Below, piece after piece: positions 1-8,763 of a stretch of DNA of 64,000 nt. The position numbers and the translations under genes are program-made. The DNA comes from JANSWP01 sp041941305. GTDB lineage: Bacteria; Bacteroidota; Bacteroidia; Chitinophagales; Saprospiraceae. How positions within the stretch are numbered: the first letter of the stretch is position 1; each line of letters begins with the position of its first letter. The stretch is from positions 124,001 to 188,000 of the forward strand of contig JBGTQJ010000001.1 of NCBI GenBank assembly GCA_041941305.1, in the 5' to 3' direction. The notes beneath the pieces are model-generated. The model had not been told where the DNA came from, did not search any database, and saw nothing but the letters and a program-made list of their open reading frames with translations.

Positions 1-513
1 TAATGATAAGGGTGGATAGGATACAAATCCAATAAGCAAATTTCCAGATTCTCATGATTTTTAGTTTTTTTTCGAGCAGTGAGATTTGAGATCACTTCGC
101 TGTCAGACCATTTCATTGTCTGACATCAAAGTGGTCTAATAACTCCGTCCAACGGAATGGTCTGACCGCTCAAAAAGATTCAAAAATTGGTTTTGTTACT
201 TGTTGAAGTGCATCATATGAATGAAGAATGAAGAATTGTTTATTTGTTTGCTAAATACAGGTTTAAAATAAAGGAAGGTTTGGTGTGTTGTGGGAAGCTT
301 TTACTTTTAGGGCAGGCTGTTATTGATTTGTCAAGAATTCTTATACGAAAAACTAATATAGGGAAAACCTCTTATTGAAATTTGAAGCAGAAAGCATATT
401 AATATACATATAACACAAATTATCTTTCCAAATACTCACTCCGCTCCACTCAATCCTCATTCTATATGATATTTTAATTCCAGAATCTTACATTTATTCC
501 AAAAAACACTGCA
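1..513. other. Non-coding leader region with imperfect inverted repeat
   Basis: No convincing gene is seen here. Positions 102-117 and 151-166 form an imperfect inverted repeat (14 of 16 matching, core GTCAGACCATT). A closely similar motif family (GTCTGACC) makes a larger palindrome at 49983-50053, so this may be a dispersed repeat. The AT-rich last 150 bases probably contain the promoter of the sensor kinase gene, but no clear TAnnTTTG box was found. Confidence 0.5.
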
Positions 514-3500
514 TTGGCTAGACTTTTTACATACCTACTTTTAGGAAGCTTCCTACCATTTTGGCTCACAGCACAGCCTAAAAATTTCAATTTTCAGGTC
601 TATACGAGTAAAGACGGCTTGAGTTCCAACAGTATTCGTTCTGCTTTACAGGACGATTTGGGATTCTTGTGGATAGGCACTGACAAGGGGATTGAACGTT
701 TTGACGGGAATGAATTCGTAGCATTCGAGGATATTTATGGTGATTCGATTTTGTTAAATGATTTTTCTATTGAAGCCTTGTATCAAGATAGACTTGGCTG
801 GATTTGGGCAGGAGCTTTTGAAAACGGTTTGATTGGTTTTCATCCTAAAACACGGAAAGTAAAACATTTCAAAAACAATCCAACGAAGCCAAATTCCTAC
901 AAGGGGCTTAGTCCACGATGTTTTTTCGAAGATAATCAAGGCAGACTTTGGATTTCAGTTAGTCGAGAAGGTTTGAATATCTATCATCCCGAGACAGAAA
1001 CTTTCCAATTTTTAAAGCCTTTCACTGACGAAACCCTTCTTAAAAAACACGCAAATTTTCAGTTAGTCTTGCACGACCCTATTCATGATGAGCAGGATAG
1101 TAGTATTGTTTGGCTGGCTGCTGCTAGAGGTATCTGCAAATTGAATACCGATAGTCTTACTGCCCAATATTTTGAATTGCGTAAAAAAAATAGTGCCCAT
1201 CCTGAAGGTTCAGAAATGCCTTTCATCAGAAACATGATAAGAGACAATGAAGGTATTTTTTGGGGTACCAGTTGGGGGCATGGCTTATTTCGTTTTGACA
1301 CTCGCTCAGAAACCCATGAGATTTACGATTGTGCATCTGAAGAATCAGTTAGAAATTGTATGAATGCCCGAGGTATTCTGCAGGTAAAGGACAATCATTT
1401 GATTCTGGATTCTCCTGCAAGCGGTTGGATACTTTTTAATAAAAATAGTGGACAATTTAAACATTGGTCGGATTCACCCGTCGCCTCAAAAGTTCCTTAT
1501 GGCAAAGGAGCCACTTTTTATCAAGACAAGCAAGAAAATATTTGGGCAATCCCGTATTACAATAACACGGGGCTGGTTAGTATTCAGCCCCAGCAGCAAT
1601 TGTTTCAAAAAGTGGTCTTGAATGGGAACGTTCAAAAGGTATTAGCACATCCTTCCAAACCAATCCTCTATGCTATCACCTATGGAGGCACCTTTTATAC
1701 TTTTAATGAAAGTACTCAAAAACTAAGTAAATTTAGAGCGCACAATCCAATTTTTCCGGAAGAATATGGTTTTTATGATATGGAATTTGATTCGACCGGA
1801 AAGCTCTGGATTTCAGGATTTTATGACTTGTATTATTGGGATGAAGACAAACAACAAGTCAAAGGTTTAAAATGGAAGAGTTGGGCAGAGAATCGTGCTC
1901 GATTTGGTTATTATTGGAACATTGTTATTGACCAAAATCAACATCTTTGGATTTCAGCACAAAGTGGTGGGATGGGGCAGCTGGATTTGAATAATCGAAC
2001 TTTTCACTTAAATGATTTTGAAGAAGGGAATCCTAACTCCTTGATTTACAATTATTCTTTAGGTTCCTTGTATGTTGATGATTTCAACAATGTTTGGGGA
2101 AGTGGTGATGGCATTTTTTATTATTCAAATGAAAAAAAGCACTTTGTCAACTATCCTAGTCCCGCCAAGGCAGCAGATGGAGGCACTCCCTTTACAAAGT
2201 ATGCAAAATTCCTGATGGATTCTAAAAAGCAGATGTGGGCTGCATTTACATTGGATAGAGTCGCTCGAATTGATTTGCTACAGCCCCTGGATACTCCATT
2301 TAGGGTTTACGAACCCACGAAAAATTTACCAGCCGCAAAAGTGGAATGGATGATTGAAGATTTGGAAGGAAATATTTGGCTGAGTTCTTCAAAAGGCTTG
2401 ACAAAAATTTATCCGGATTCTGATAAAGTAGAACATTTTGGCGCCTCTTATGGTCTCAAAAATTTGGGGAGAATGACAATGGCAGAAGATGGGGAAATAT
2501 TCGTAGCTATTTATAATGGCTTTTATCGTTTTTACCCAAAAGACATTTCTTATCAGAATTTTGCCCCAAAGCCTACCATTACAAATTTCAAGATTTTTGA
2601 TAAACCCTATAGTAAAAATATTAACCCAGCCTACTTGAAAGAAGTCCAATTGAGCTATAAGGAAAACTTTTTCTCCTTTGATTTCAGTGCAATGGATTTT
2701 GCCAATAAAAACCCAAAACAATATTCCTATATCCTTGAAGGAGTGGACAAAGATTGGATTGACGCTGGAACTCGTAAATATGTAGGCTACACCAACATTG
2801 GAGGTGGAAAATATCGCTTTAGGCTTAGAGCAAAAAATGAAGGCGGGACTTGGAGTGAGGAGGAAGCCCAATTAAAAATAAGCATAAGTCCACCATTCTG
2901 GGAGACTTGGTGGTTTTGGACTTTGACAATCATTACGATACTTGCAGTGATTAATTTAATTCATAAAACCAAAATCAAACAAATCAGGCGAGAGGAGAAT
3001 TTAAAAACCGAATTCAATAAACAATTGGCTGAAGTAGAAATGAAAGCTTTACGGGCACAGATGAATCCCCATTTTTTGTTCAATTCTCTTAATGCCATCA
3101 AGTTTTATGTTCTAAAAAGAAGCAAAGAAAAAGCGGCAGATTATTTAACTGATTTTTCAAAATTGATTCGTTTGGTACTCCAAAATTCTTCCCAACAATT
3201 GATCCCACTCGCAGACGAACTCGAAGCACTAAATTTGTACATCACTATAGAACAATTGCGTTTTGATGAACAGTTTGATTTTGAAATAATACTGGATGAT
3301 CAAATTGAACCAGAACATTTTTTAATTCCTCCATTATTGTTTCAGCCTTATGCTGAAAATGCAATCTGGCACGGTTTGATGCACAAAAAAGATGGGAAAG
3401 GGAAACTATCTATTAGGCTAACCAAACTCAATAAGGGTCTGCAATGCATTATCGAAGACAATGGGATAGGACGCGCAAAAGCCAAAGAAGTCAAAAGCAA

Positions 3501-3666
3501 ATCTGCCCAAAAACAAAAATCAATGGGCATGAATATCACCCGCCATCGAATGGACATGAGCAGTTATTTGACCAATATGACTTTTGAAGTAAACATTGAA
3601 GACTTAAAAAGTGGAAGCGGCGAAGCATTAGGAACGCGTGTTTTGATCAATATTATAATGTTATAA
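514..3666 (+). CDS. LytS-like sensor histidine kinase with two-component regulator propeller
   Basis: Membrane sensor kinase of the type common in Bacteroidota. The start is TTG, chosen because it directly begins a good signal peptide (residues 1-21, ending near TAQP). Residues about 25-680 are repeated regulator-propeller units with the LWIGT/IWAG/LWIS pattern, forming a periplasmic seven-bladed-type sensor. A triple-tyrosine domain follows (about 690-785), then one membrane helix (about 795-815), a short coiled coil, and a cytoplasmic His_kinase/HATPase region. The phospho-acceptor motif MNPHFLFNSLNAI puts the histidine at 853, and the ATP-binding part has an N-box (PYAENAIWHG) and a late GMG loop (SMGMNI). 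The next gene is a LytTR response regulator, its likely partner. The ligand is unknown. Confidence 0.92.
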   Translation: MARLFTYLLLGSFLPFWLTAQPKNFNFQVYTSKDGLSSNSIRSALQDDLGFLWIGTDKGIERFDGNEFVAFEDIYGDSILLNDFSIEALYQDRLGWIWAGAFENGLIGFHPKTRKVKHFKNNPTKPNSYKGLSPRCFFEDNQGRLWISVSREGLNIYHPETETFQFLKPFTDETLLKKHANFQLVLHDPIHDEQDSSIVWLAAARGICKLNTDSLTAQYFELRKKNSAHPEGSEMPFIRNMIRDNEGIFWGTSWGHGLFRFDTRSETHEIYDCASEESVRNCMNARGILQVKDNHLILDSPASGWILFNKNSGQFKHWSDSPVASKVPYGKGATFYQDKQENIWAIPYYNNTGLVSIQPQQQLFQKVVLNGNVQKVLAHPSKPILYAITYGGTFYTFNESTQKLSKFRAHNPIFPEEYGFYDMEFDSTGKLWISGFYDLYYWDEDKQQVKGLKWKSWAENRARFGYYWNIVIDQNQHLWISAQSGGMGQLDLNNRTFHLNDFEEGNPNSLIYNYSLGSLYVDDFNNVWGSGDGIFYYSNEKKHFVNYPSPAKAADGGTPFTKYAKFLMDSKKQMWAAFTLDRVARIDLLQPLDTPFRVYEPTKNLPAAKVEWMIEDLEGNIWLSSSKGLTKIYPDSDKVEHFGASYGLKNLGRMTMAEDGEIFVAIYNGFYRFYPKDISYQNFAPKPTITNFKIFDKPYSKNINPAYLKEVQLSYKENFFSFDFSAMDFANKNPKQYSYILEGVDKDWIDAGTRKYVGYTNIGGGKYRFRLRAKNEGGTWSEEEAQLKISISPPFWETWWFWTLTIITILAVINLIHKTKIKQIRREENLKTEFNKQLAEVEMKALRAQMNPHFLFNSLNAIKFYVLKRSKEKAADYLTDFSKLIRLVLQNSSQQLIPLADELEALNLYITIEQLRFDEQFDFEIILDDQIEPEHFLIPPLLFQPYAENAIWHGLMHKKDGKGKLSIRLTKLNKGLQCIIEDNGIGRAKAKEVKSKSAQKQKSMGMNITRHRMDMSSYLTNMTFEVNIEDLKSGSGEALGTRVLINIIML

Positions 3667-3709
3667 TGCTACCATCCTGCAATTCTGCAATATCGTAGCA
3701 TGGTAGCAT
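3666..3709. repeat. Hairpin spacer between sensor and regulator genes
   Basis: A perfect 10-bp inverted repeat, ATGCTACCAT at 3666-3675 and ATGGTAGCAT at 3700-3709, starts at the end of the kinase gene. The loop repeats the word CTGCAAT. There is no T-run, so it is not an obvious terminator. It belongs to the class of self-complementary word-repeat spacers seen at many gene junctions in this window. Confidence 0.6.
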
Positions 3710-3731
3710 CGTATAATTATAGAATAAACAA

Positions 3732-4490
3732 ATGGAAACTCTCAAAGCAATCATCATAGACGACGAAAAATTCTGCATCGAAACCCTGGAGTGGGAATTG
3801 GAGCAACACTGTTCAGATGTAGAAGTATTGGCAACCTGCCAGGGTGGTGAGCAAGGCATATTGGCCATCAAAACCCACCAACCCGATGTCATTTTTTTGG
3901 ATATTGAAATGCCCTATATGAATGCTTTTGAGATGTTACAACAAATTGAGGACATACAGTTTGACATTATTTTCACAACTGCTTATGACAAGTTTGCCAT
4001 CAAAGCCATCAAGGTGAGTGCGATGGATTATTTGTTAAAGCCAATTGGCAAGGAGGAATTAAAAGCTGCTGTACAGAAAGTGCAAGCAAAAAGAAAAAAG
4101 AATGGTTCCGGAACGAACCTTCAAATCCTGATGGAGCAATTGCTTCTAAATCAACAAGATATTCGAAAAATAGCACTGCCTACAATTGATGGCTTGGAAT
4201 TGATCAGAATTGATCATCTCATGTATGTTCGAGCTGATAGCAACTATACCCACTTTCACACTCTGTCCGGAAGAAAAATCATCATTTCGCGTACCCTCAA
4301 ACAAATCGAGGAAATCTTAAGCGAATACTCTTATTTCTGCCGAATTCATCAAACCTATCTCGTTAATCTCCACCATGTCGAACGTTATCAAAAAGGAAGT
4401 GGCGGTAGCCTCGTTATGACAGATGATGCGATTTTACCTGTTGCCCGCAATCGAAAAGAGCCCTTGATGATGCGTTTGCAAACCATTTAA
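3732..4490 (+). CDS. LytTR-family response regulator
   Basis: Cytoplasmic response regulator and transcription factor of 252 residues. The receiver domain (about 5-120) has the acidic pair D10/D11, the phosphorylation site D57 in IFLDIEMP, T83 and the conserved lysine K103 in LLKPI. A LytTR DNA-binding domain fills about 146-250, with the typical YVRADSNYTHFHT and RIHQTYLVNL stretches. It lies 65 bp after the LytS-like kinase in the same direction, so the two probably form a phosphorelay pair. Direct repeats just downstream at 4568-4630 are a candidate binding site. The target genes are unknown; the small secreted PKD protein and the curli locus downstream are the nearest candidates, which is inference. 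Confidence 0.93.
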   Translation: METLKAIIIDDEKFCIETLEWELEQHCSDVEVLATCQGGEQGILAIKTHQPDVIFLDIEMPYMNAFEMLQQIEDIQFDIIFTTAYDKFAIKAIKVSAMDYLLKPIGKEELKAAVQKVQAKRKKNGSGTNLQILMEQLLLNQQDIRKIALPTIDGLELIRIDHLMYVRADSNYTHFHTLSGRKIIISRTLKQIEEILSEYSYFCRIHQTYLVNLHHVERYQKGSGGSLVMTDDAILPVARNRKEPLMMRLQTI

Positions 4491-4567
4491 TTGAATCTTT
4501 CCAACCACTTTCCGCGCAACTCAAAAAGCATTTAAAATCAATTCTTTACAAATTAACATTATTGTTA

Positions 4568-4630
4568 TTTGAAACAATAGTCATTAATTTTCAAATGTTT
4601 TTGAAACAATAATGCTCACATTTGAAACAA
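4568..4630 (+). promoter_or_regulatory. Three phased direct repeats, candidate LytTR operator
   Basis: The 10-mer TTTGAAACAA occurs at 4568-4577, 4600-4609 and 4621-4630. Start-to-start spacing is 32 and 21 bp, close to three and two DNA turns, so the copies face the same side of the helix. LytTR proteins are known to bind spaced direct repeats. The copies follow the LytTR gene and precede the PKD gene at 4911. The rest of the 4491-4910 gap is AT-rich and shows no gene or clear core promoter. Confidence 0.4.
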
Positions 4631-4910
4631 GCTCCTGATTTTTTTTTAGGGGGCTCATCTCATCACTTTGGTATTCCATATACATCGCATTTTAACATTT
4701 CATTCAAAACTCTGAAATGGGGTTCCTTCAAATCCAAAGAAGGAAAACCCATTATCAAAACATTATCGCATTTCCTTTCCTAACACAAACTCAGGAATGG
4801 ACTAAAATTTAAAAGACGGGCTAGAGTGGCTCTTGGCTAAGGGGAAACCTATGTCTTGCCTAATCATTAGGCCTGTCTGACTATTTCATTACCCAATAAA
4901 TTCTTATATC

Positions 4911-5273
4911 ATGAAAAATCAAATCGGAAAATTTCTTATTCAACTTAGCATGCTTTCTATTTGCTTACTTTTTGGAGTTTCAAGTATGAGCTTCCCGAAT
5001 GGCAGTGCCTTCAGTACTCAATTCGAAAATTGTCCAACTGCCAGCTTTTCTATTAGCAATAATGGATGTACTGTCAGCTGTGAAGTAAGCTTTATCAATG
5101 AGTCGATAAATGCTACTTCCTATCATTGGGATTTTGGAGATGGGGATTCTTCTACTCTCAAGAACCCTGGTCATGTTTACCAAACCCCTGGAGAATACAC
5201 CGTTACTTTAACAGCAATTATTGATGGTTGCCAACATTCAATTATCGGGACAGTTGAGGTGATTGCTGGTTAA
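4911..5273 (+). CDS. Small secreted PKD-domain protein
   Basis: A 120-residue exported protein. A signal peptide covers about residues 1-28 (charged start, then LSMLSICLLFGVSS). The rest is a single PKD (immunoglobulin-like) domain, about 40-118, with the hallmark YHWDFGDGD at 71-79 and the HVYQTPGEYTVTLTA strand pattern. PKD domains usually mediate protein or carbohydrate contacts at the cell surface; no enzyme domain and no T9SS sorting domain is present. Four cysteines (about 41, 53, 57, 107) could form disulfides. It stands alone downstream of the two-component pair and upstream of a strong bidirectional hairpin. A role as a surface or matrix component is inference. Confidence 0.8.
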   Translation: MKNQIGKFLIQLSMLSICLLFGVSSMSFPNGSAFSTQFENCPTASFSISNNGCTVSCEVSFINESINATSYHWDFGDGDSSTLKNPGHVYQTPGEYTVTLTAIIDGCQHSIIGTVEVIAG

Positions 5274-5301
5274 ATAAATAAACATGAGTTGCGAAGTATT
5301 T

Positions 5302-5416
5302 GCCTCGCCAGCTGCGCTGGCTCGCCGAAGTGGGTTTTAGGGAATGAAAGCGGGCAATATTTGCCTGCTTTCACTCCCTAAAACCCCTCCCGAGCCGCCC
5401 GGTAGGGCGGCGAGGC
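5302..5416. terminator. Large compound inverted repeat between convergent genes
   Basis: GCCTCGCC at 5302-5309 pairs with GGCGAGGC at 5409-5416. Inside are a long near-perfect hairpin (about 5332-5386, stem TTTTAGGGAATGAAAGC-like) and two small GC hairpins (CCAGC-TGC-GCTGG and GCCGCCC-GGTA-GGGCGGC). The element separates a plus gene ending at 5273 from a minus gene ending at 5462, so it can act as a bidirectional terminator. It is much GC-richer than its surroundings and may be a dispersed repeat element. Confidence 0.6.
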
Positions 5417-5461
5417 TGTTGTTCGTTACTTGAATTATTTAATCAAAAAATAAACTTCAGC

Positions 5462-6919
5462 TTACAAACTATTTATTTTTTCAAGCAACCAACTCTTTAG
5501 GGTAATTTTTTCTTTCTTTTCTATATCTTTCAATAGAATATTCTTTAGTCTAATAACATTACTTTTTCGGGACAATCCATTGGACATTTTTTTTAATATG
5601 GAAGCAAAATTCAAATAAGCTTTCTTGTTTTTAGAAGAAATTATTTCACTCCTATGTATAAATTTCTCAAAGGCTTCAATATGAGCAATTAGCAGGCTAT
5701 AAAAAGAATCCTCAATCAAATATTGTTCAAAAAGGGTTTTAATCAAACTGATACGCGCTTTAGGCTGGTAATAATGAGAAAAGGGGTGATTGAAGAAATG
5801 ATCCTGTGCTTTTTCATAATTGCCCTGGTGAAAATACCATAGTCCCATATTGAGCGCGACAGCATCTGATCTTACATCATCTGGTAAGTATTTTTGATAG
5901 TTGTTTATAAAATCTCTGGTCCATTGAAATTCTTTAGCTTGGCAGCCTAATATGATAATATTGCCAAAAATGGCTTCATCAATTCGTTGTTTTTCAAGTA
6001 TCAAGTCATTTTTCAATCCTAATTTATACAAATACAAAGCTTCGGCATAAAACTCAGAATCCCCCCTATTGATTTGGACAGCAGCATAATTGGTTAATTG
6101 GTTTAATATAAAAGACAAATCCGTTCTTCTCAGTAGATCAAGGTTTTCAGAAAACTGTTTTTTTAACAGGTAAAAAATTGAGTGGTCGCTTTCTGGCAGG
6201 TATAACTTTAAAACGTTATTATATAATTGAATTGCCAAATTGTCTTTCATAAATCCTTTCTTAAATTCCTTTGACAATTCTTCAAAAAATCGAATTTCAT
6301 AACGTTTAGATAAGATCTTTTCTCTGTTTTTCAACTCACTTCCAATATGCAATTTTGCTAAGGCAAACTGCTGATCAACACTTTCCATCAGATCAATTAG
6401 CGCATCATCCCGAAGGGTGTGTTTTTTGGTAAGGGGATGAAAAAAATAATCGTAATTTAAAAAAGCCATTTGTGTGTGAAATTCCAAATCTCTATAAGGC
6501 AATGCTTCTAATTCATTCTTCAATGACAGAATGCCCTTCTCAAATAGATCATACAAATTGCGATCTCCCAAGGATTCTATTAATAATCTTCTATTTCGGA
6601 ATTCATGGTTTCTGAGTTTCCAAGCAACTAAAAATTGCTCAACCAAGGATTTGAGTTGAGATCGAAGCGTTCGCAGCCGTTTATCATCAAATGGTTTGCC
6701 GGGAAAAAGCTTCTGAAAGACTTTTTCTTTTTCCAGACTTGGCGAATCAAAGGTTGGATGAGATTTGCGAAGGTGTTCAAAAAAACGGAGAAGGATTTCG
6801 TTGGAGTTGTAAAATGGAGACAAGAGAAATTTATACAGCCATCTGATTTCCGTAGCCGAAAGACTTTTCAACAATTTTATCAATTTGGTATCTTTCATTG
6901 TTGATTTTTTTGAAGCCAT
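5462..6919 (-). CDS. Conserved hypothetical protein, alpha-helical
   Basis: A protein of 485 residues with no signal peptide or membrane segment, so it is probably cytoplasmic. The ATG at 6919 (MASKKSTMKDTK) is preferred to an upstream TTG at 6928. The N-terminal part (about 10-110) resembles a Bacteroidota family in which a LSxxExxxxxxFLxSPxxN motif is followed by paired basic and leucine-rich helices; the rest is helical and may contain degenerate TPR-like repeats (about 280-400, for example the segment ending in LGLKNDLI and the WYFHQGNYEKAQDHF unit). It is divergent from the curli genes, with a 244-bp shared upstream region. The function is unknown. Confidence 0.75.
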   Translation of the reverse strand: MASKKSTMKDTKLIKLLKSLSATEIRWLYKFLLSPFYNSNEILLRFFEHLRKSHPTFDSPSLEKEKVFQKLFPGKPFDDKRLRTLRSQLKSLVEQFLVAWKLRNHEFRNRRLLIESLGDRNLYDLFEKGILSLKNELEALPYRDLEFHTQMAFLNYDYFFHPLTKKHTLRDDALIDLMESVDQQFALAKLHIGSELKNREKILSKRYEIRFFEELSKEFKKGFMKDNLAIQLYNNVLKLYLPESDHSIFYLLKKQFSENLDLLRRTDLSFILNQLTNYAAVQINRGDSEFYAEALYLYKLGLKNDLILEKQRIDEAIFGNIIILGCQAKEFQWTRDFINNYQKYLPDDVRSDAVALNMGLWYFHQGNYEKAQDHFFNHPFSHYYQPKARISLIKTLFEQYLIEDSFYSLLIAHIEAFEKFIHRSEIISSKNKKAYLNFASILKKMSNGLSRKSNVIRLKNILLKDIEKKEKITLKSWLLEKINSL

Positions 6920-7046
6920 ATAAATCAACCTTTCTCCTGCAAGTTAATGAAAATCAATCATTTACAATTAATCACCCACAAATCATTCTATCTTTTTTAG
7001 AAGACAAATCAAAAATTTTGTCCCAGCAGACCCTAATATGGCAAGG

Positions 7047-7054
7047 TACCTTTG
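7047..7054 (+). promoter_or_regulatory. Candidate -7 box upstream of curli locus
   Basis: TACCTTTG matches the Bacteroidota -7 consensus TAnnTTTG exactly, 110 bp before the first curlin gene. The nearest upstream TTG (7018-7020) is 26 bp away, longer than the usual 17-23, so the -33 element is weak and an activator may be needed. Confidence 0.45.
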
Positions 7055-7163
7055 TGTCAGAAATAGAAATCAAAGAGCTCTATCCTTTCAATTTCTGTTA
7101 ACCTTTTAACTATTAAAGTAAGCGTTTTCAAAACCCTTGACTTTAAATCAAAACCACAAAATC

Positions 7164-7934
7164 ATGAAACAAACAGTTTTTTATTCGGCTTTGCTTATGC
7201 TGTTAATGTTAGCTTTTAATACAACAAGCAATGCACAAACCCATCGATGGGCTGAAACAAAGCAAGATGGCCATAATCTGGTAGCCAATACCTCTATTGA
7301 CGAAAACTCAGGTGAAAGTGGAATGAGTGTTTTTATCACCCAGGCAGGAGATAATCACTATGCCAATGCAAGCGTTCAAAATGTACAAAATAGTGTAATT
7401 AGGATTGAACAAATCAATAATTTTGAAGGCGGCGGGGCCAATGGTAATTCCGCAGATGTCACCCAATTTGAAGCAAGAAACCTCACATTCGATCTCAAAC
7501 AACAGGACTATCAAAATGTGGTCAATGCTACTCAAACAGGCAATGATCATTACATAATAGCTACTCAAAAAGGTAGTGAAAACGTCCTTAATATTCATCA
7601 GGTAGGAAGTTTCAATCGCTCTTATAATCTCAGTCAGGATGACCCTTCTGCTACTTCTATTTTTGATTGGCTGGCAGAGTCTTCCTCCTCCTTGGAATTT
7701 AGATATGCAACTGTGGATGGTTTTGATTCATCAGATGGAATTATCCAGGATGGAACTGGAAACTATGGCGAAATCAATCAGAATGGAAACAACGGGATTG
7801 TATTTCTTTATCAGGAAGGAGAATGGAATACCACAAATATCAGTCAAGCAGAAAGTGGTAACAACAGTGATACCTGGGGTGCAGCCATCGCGCTACAGAA
7901 AGGAACCAGCAATACAATCAATATTTCCAATTAA
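7164..7934 (+). CDS. Curlin-repeat protein (curli subunit-like), first of locus
   Basis: Secreted amyloid-type subunit of 256 residues. The ATG at 7164 is chosen because it starts a clean signal peptide (MKQTVFYSALLMLLMLAF...ending near SNAQ); an upstream TTG at 7137 adds nothing useful. The mature part is rich in Gln, Asn and Gly with curlin-type units such as VFITQAGDNHYANAS, VNATQTGNDHYIIATQKG and IIQDGTGNYGEINQNG, the cross-beta repeat of CsgA/CsgB. A less repetitive insert lies at about 165-195. It opens a plus-strand run that contains csgE, csgF and csgG, so export through the CsgG pore is expected. Whether it acts as main subunit or nucleator cannot be told from sequence. Confidence 0.85.
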   Translation: MKQTVFYSALLMLLMLAFNTTSNAQTHRWAETKQDGHNLVANTSIDENSGESGMSVFITQAGDNHYANASVQNVQNSVIRIEQINNFEGGGANGNSADVTQFEARNLTFDLKQQDYQNVVNATQTGNDHYIIATQKGSENVLNIHQVGSFNRSYNLSQDDPSATSIFDWLAESSSSLEFRYATVDGFDSSDGIIQDGTGNYGEINQNGNNGIVFLYQEGEWNTTNISQAESGNNSDTWGAAIALQKGTSNTINISN

Positions 7935-8763
7935 TAAGTCATTTTTCTAAGCACGCTCTTTTTAACTCTACAATTTATGAAGAGATAAATATGAGGTAGC
8001 TCATTTTGCACCCATTGCTTTTCATATTAATTGTAAAAAAGTTCTTTCACATCAGGGGTTATGCACAGTTTTTTAAGATCAAGTTCAAGTCCAAGATCAA
8101 GTTCAGTTTATGATCAATTTCAATATTCGTACTTGATCCTGGTCTCGCATTTGAAATGATAAACGTGCCTGAAGCATTACCCATAAAATGTTCTTTCTCA
8201 AGGTAAAGGCTGTTTTTAATTTTTTGCCAAATACTCATTGAAGCCTGCTCGATGCTCATTCTACTTTTCAAACATAGTAGTTTGTTGGATATTTGAGTCA
8301 TCAAAAACAAAGATTCCTAAATATTGAATTTCAAAAATTAAAGGCTCTTTGGCGATTTTTTGAAAATAACTGGAAAACTAAACCTTTTTTAATAACCATT
8401 TCCAAAGAGGGGAAAACCAAATGAGAGCGTTGCAGTCGGCAGAAGGCCGTGGGCAGTATAATATCTGGTTCTACTGTTTTATTGCAACTAAATTTTTAAA
8501 GGAAATTATAAAGGATTGAATATTAAGTAAATGTACACTTTCATGAATGATTTTTGTATTCATTTAAGCCTTAGCAAATTCATCATTTATCATTCATCCC
8601 TTATCAATCCTAAAACAAACACTTTAAAATTTTTCTCTACTCCTTTCCCTACCGAAATGATGATGATGTGACTACCAAAAATCATGAAACTCATCTCTGA
8701 ATAAGAAGAAAATCATAATTCATCATTCATCACTCAGAACACTTTGGATTCAAAACCTTTATC
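7935..8763. other. 829-bp gap within curli locus, no gene supported
   Basis: No credible coding region is seen on either strand. Around 8080-8110 the hexamer-like words AAGATC, AAGTTC and AAGTCC are repeated, resembling the spacer at 56346-56411. From about 8550 to 8740 the words ATTCATCATT and TATCATTCATC recur, resembling the spacer at 58550-58628. A later promoter for the next curlin gene could lie here, but no clear TAnnTTTG box was found. Confidence 0.5.

Noticed and set aside
8059..8310. Minus-strand 83-codon frame in the curli locus gap
   Set aside because: It lies over low-complexity repeated words (GATCAAGTTC), has no family resemblance and no promoter or neighbour support.
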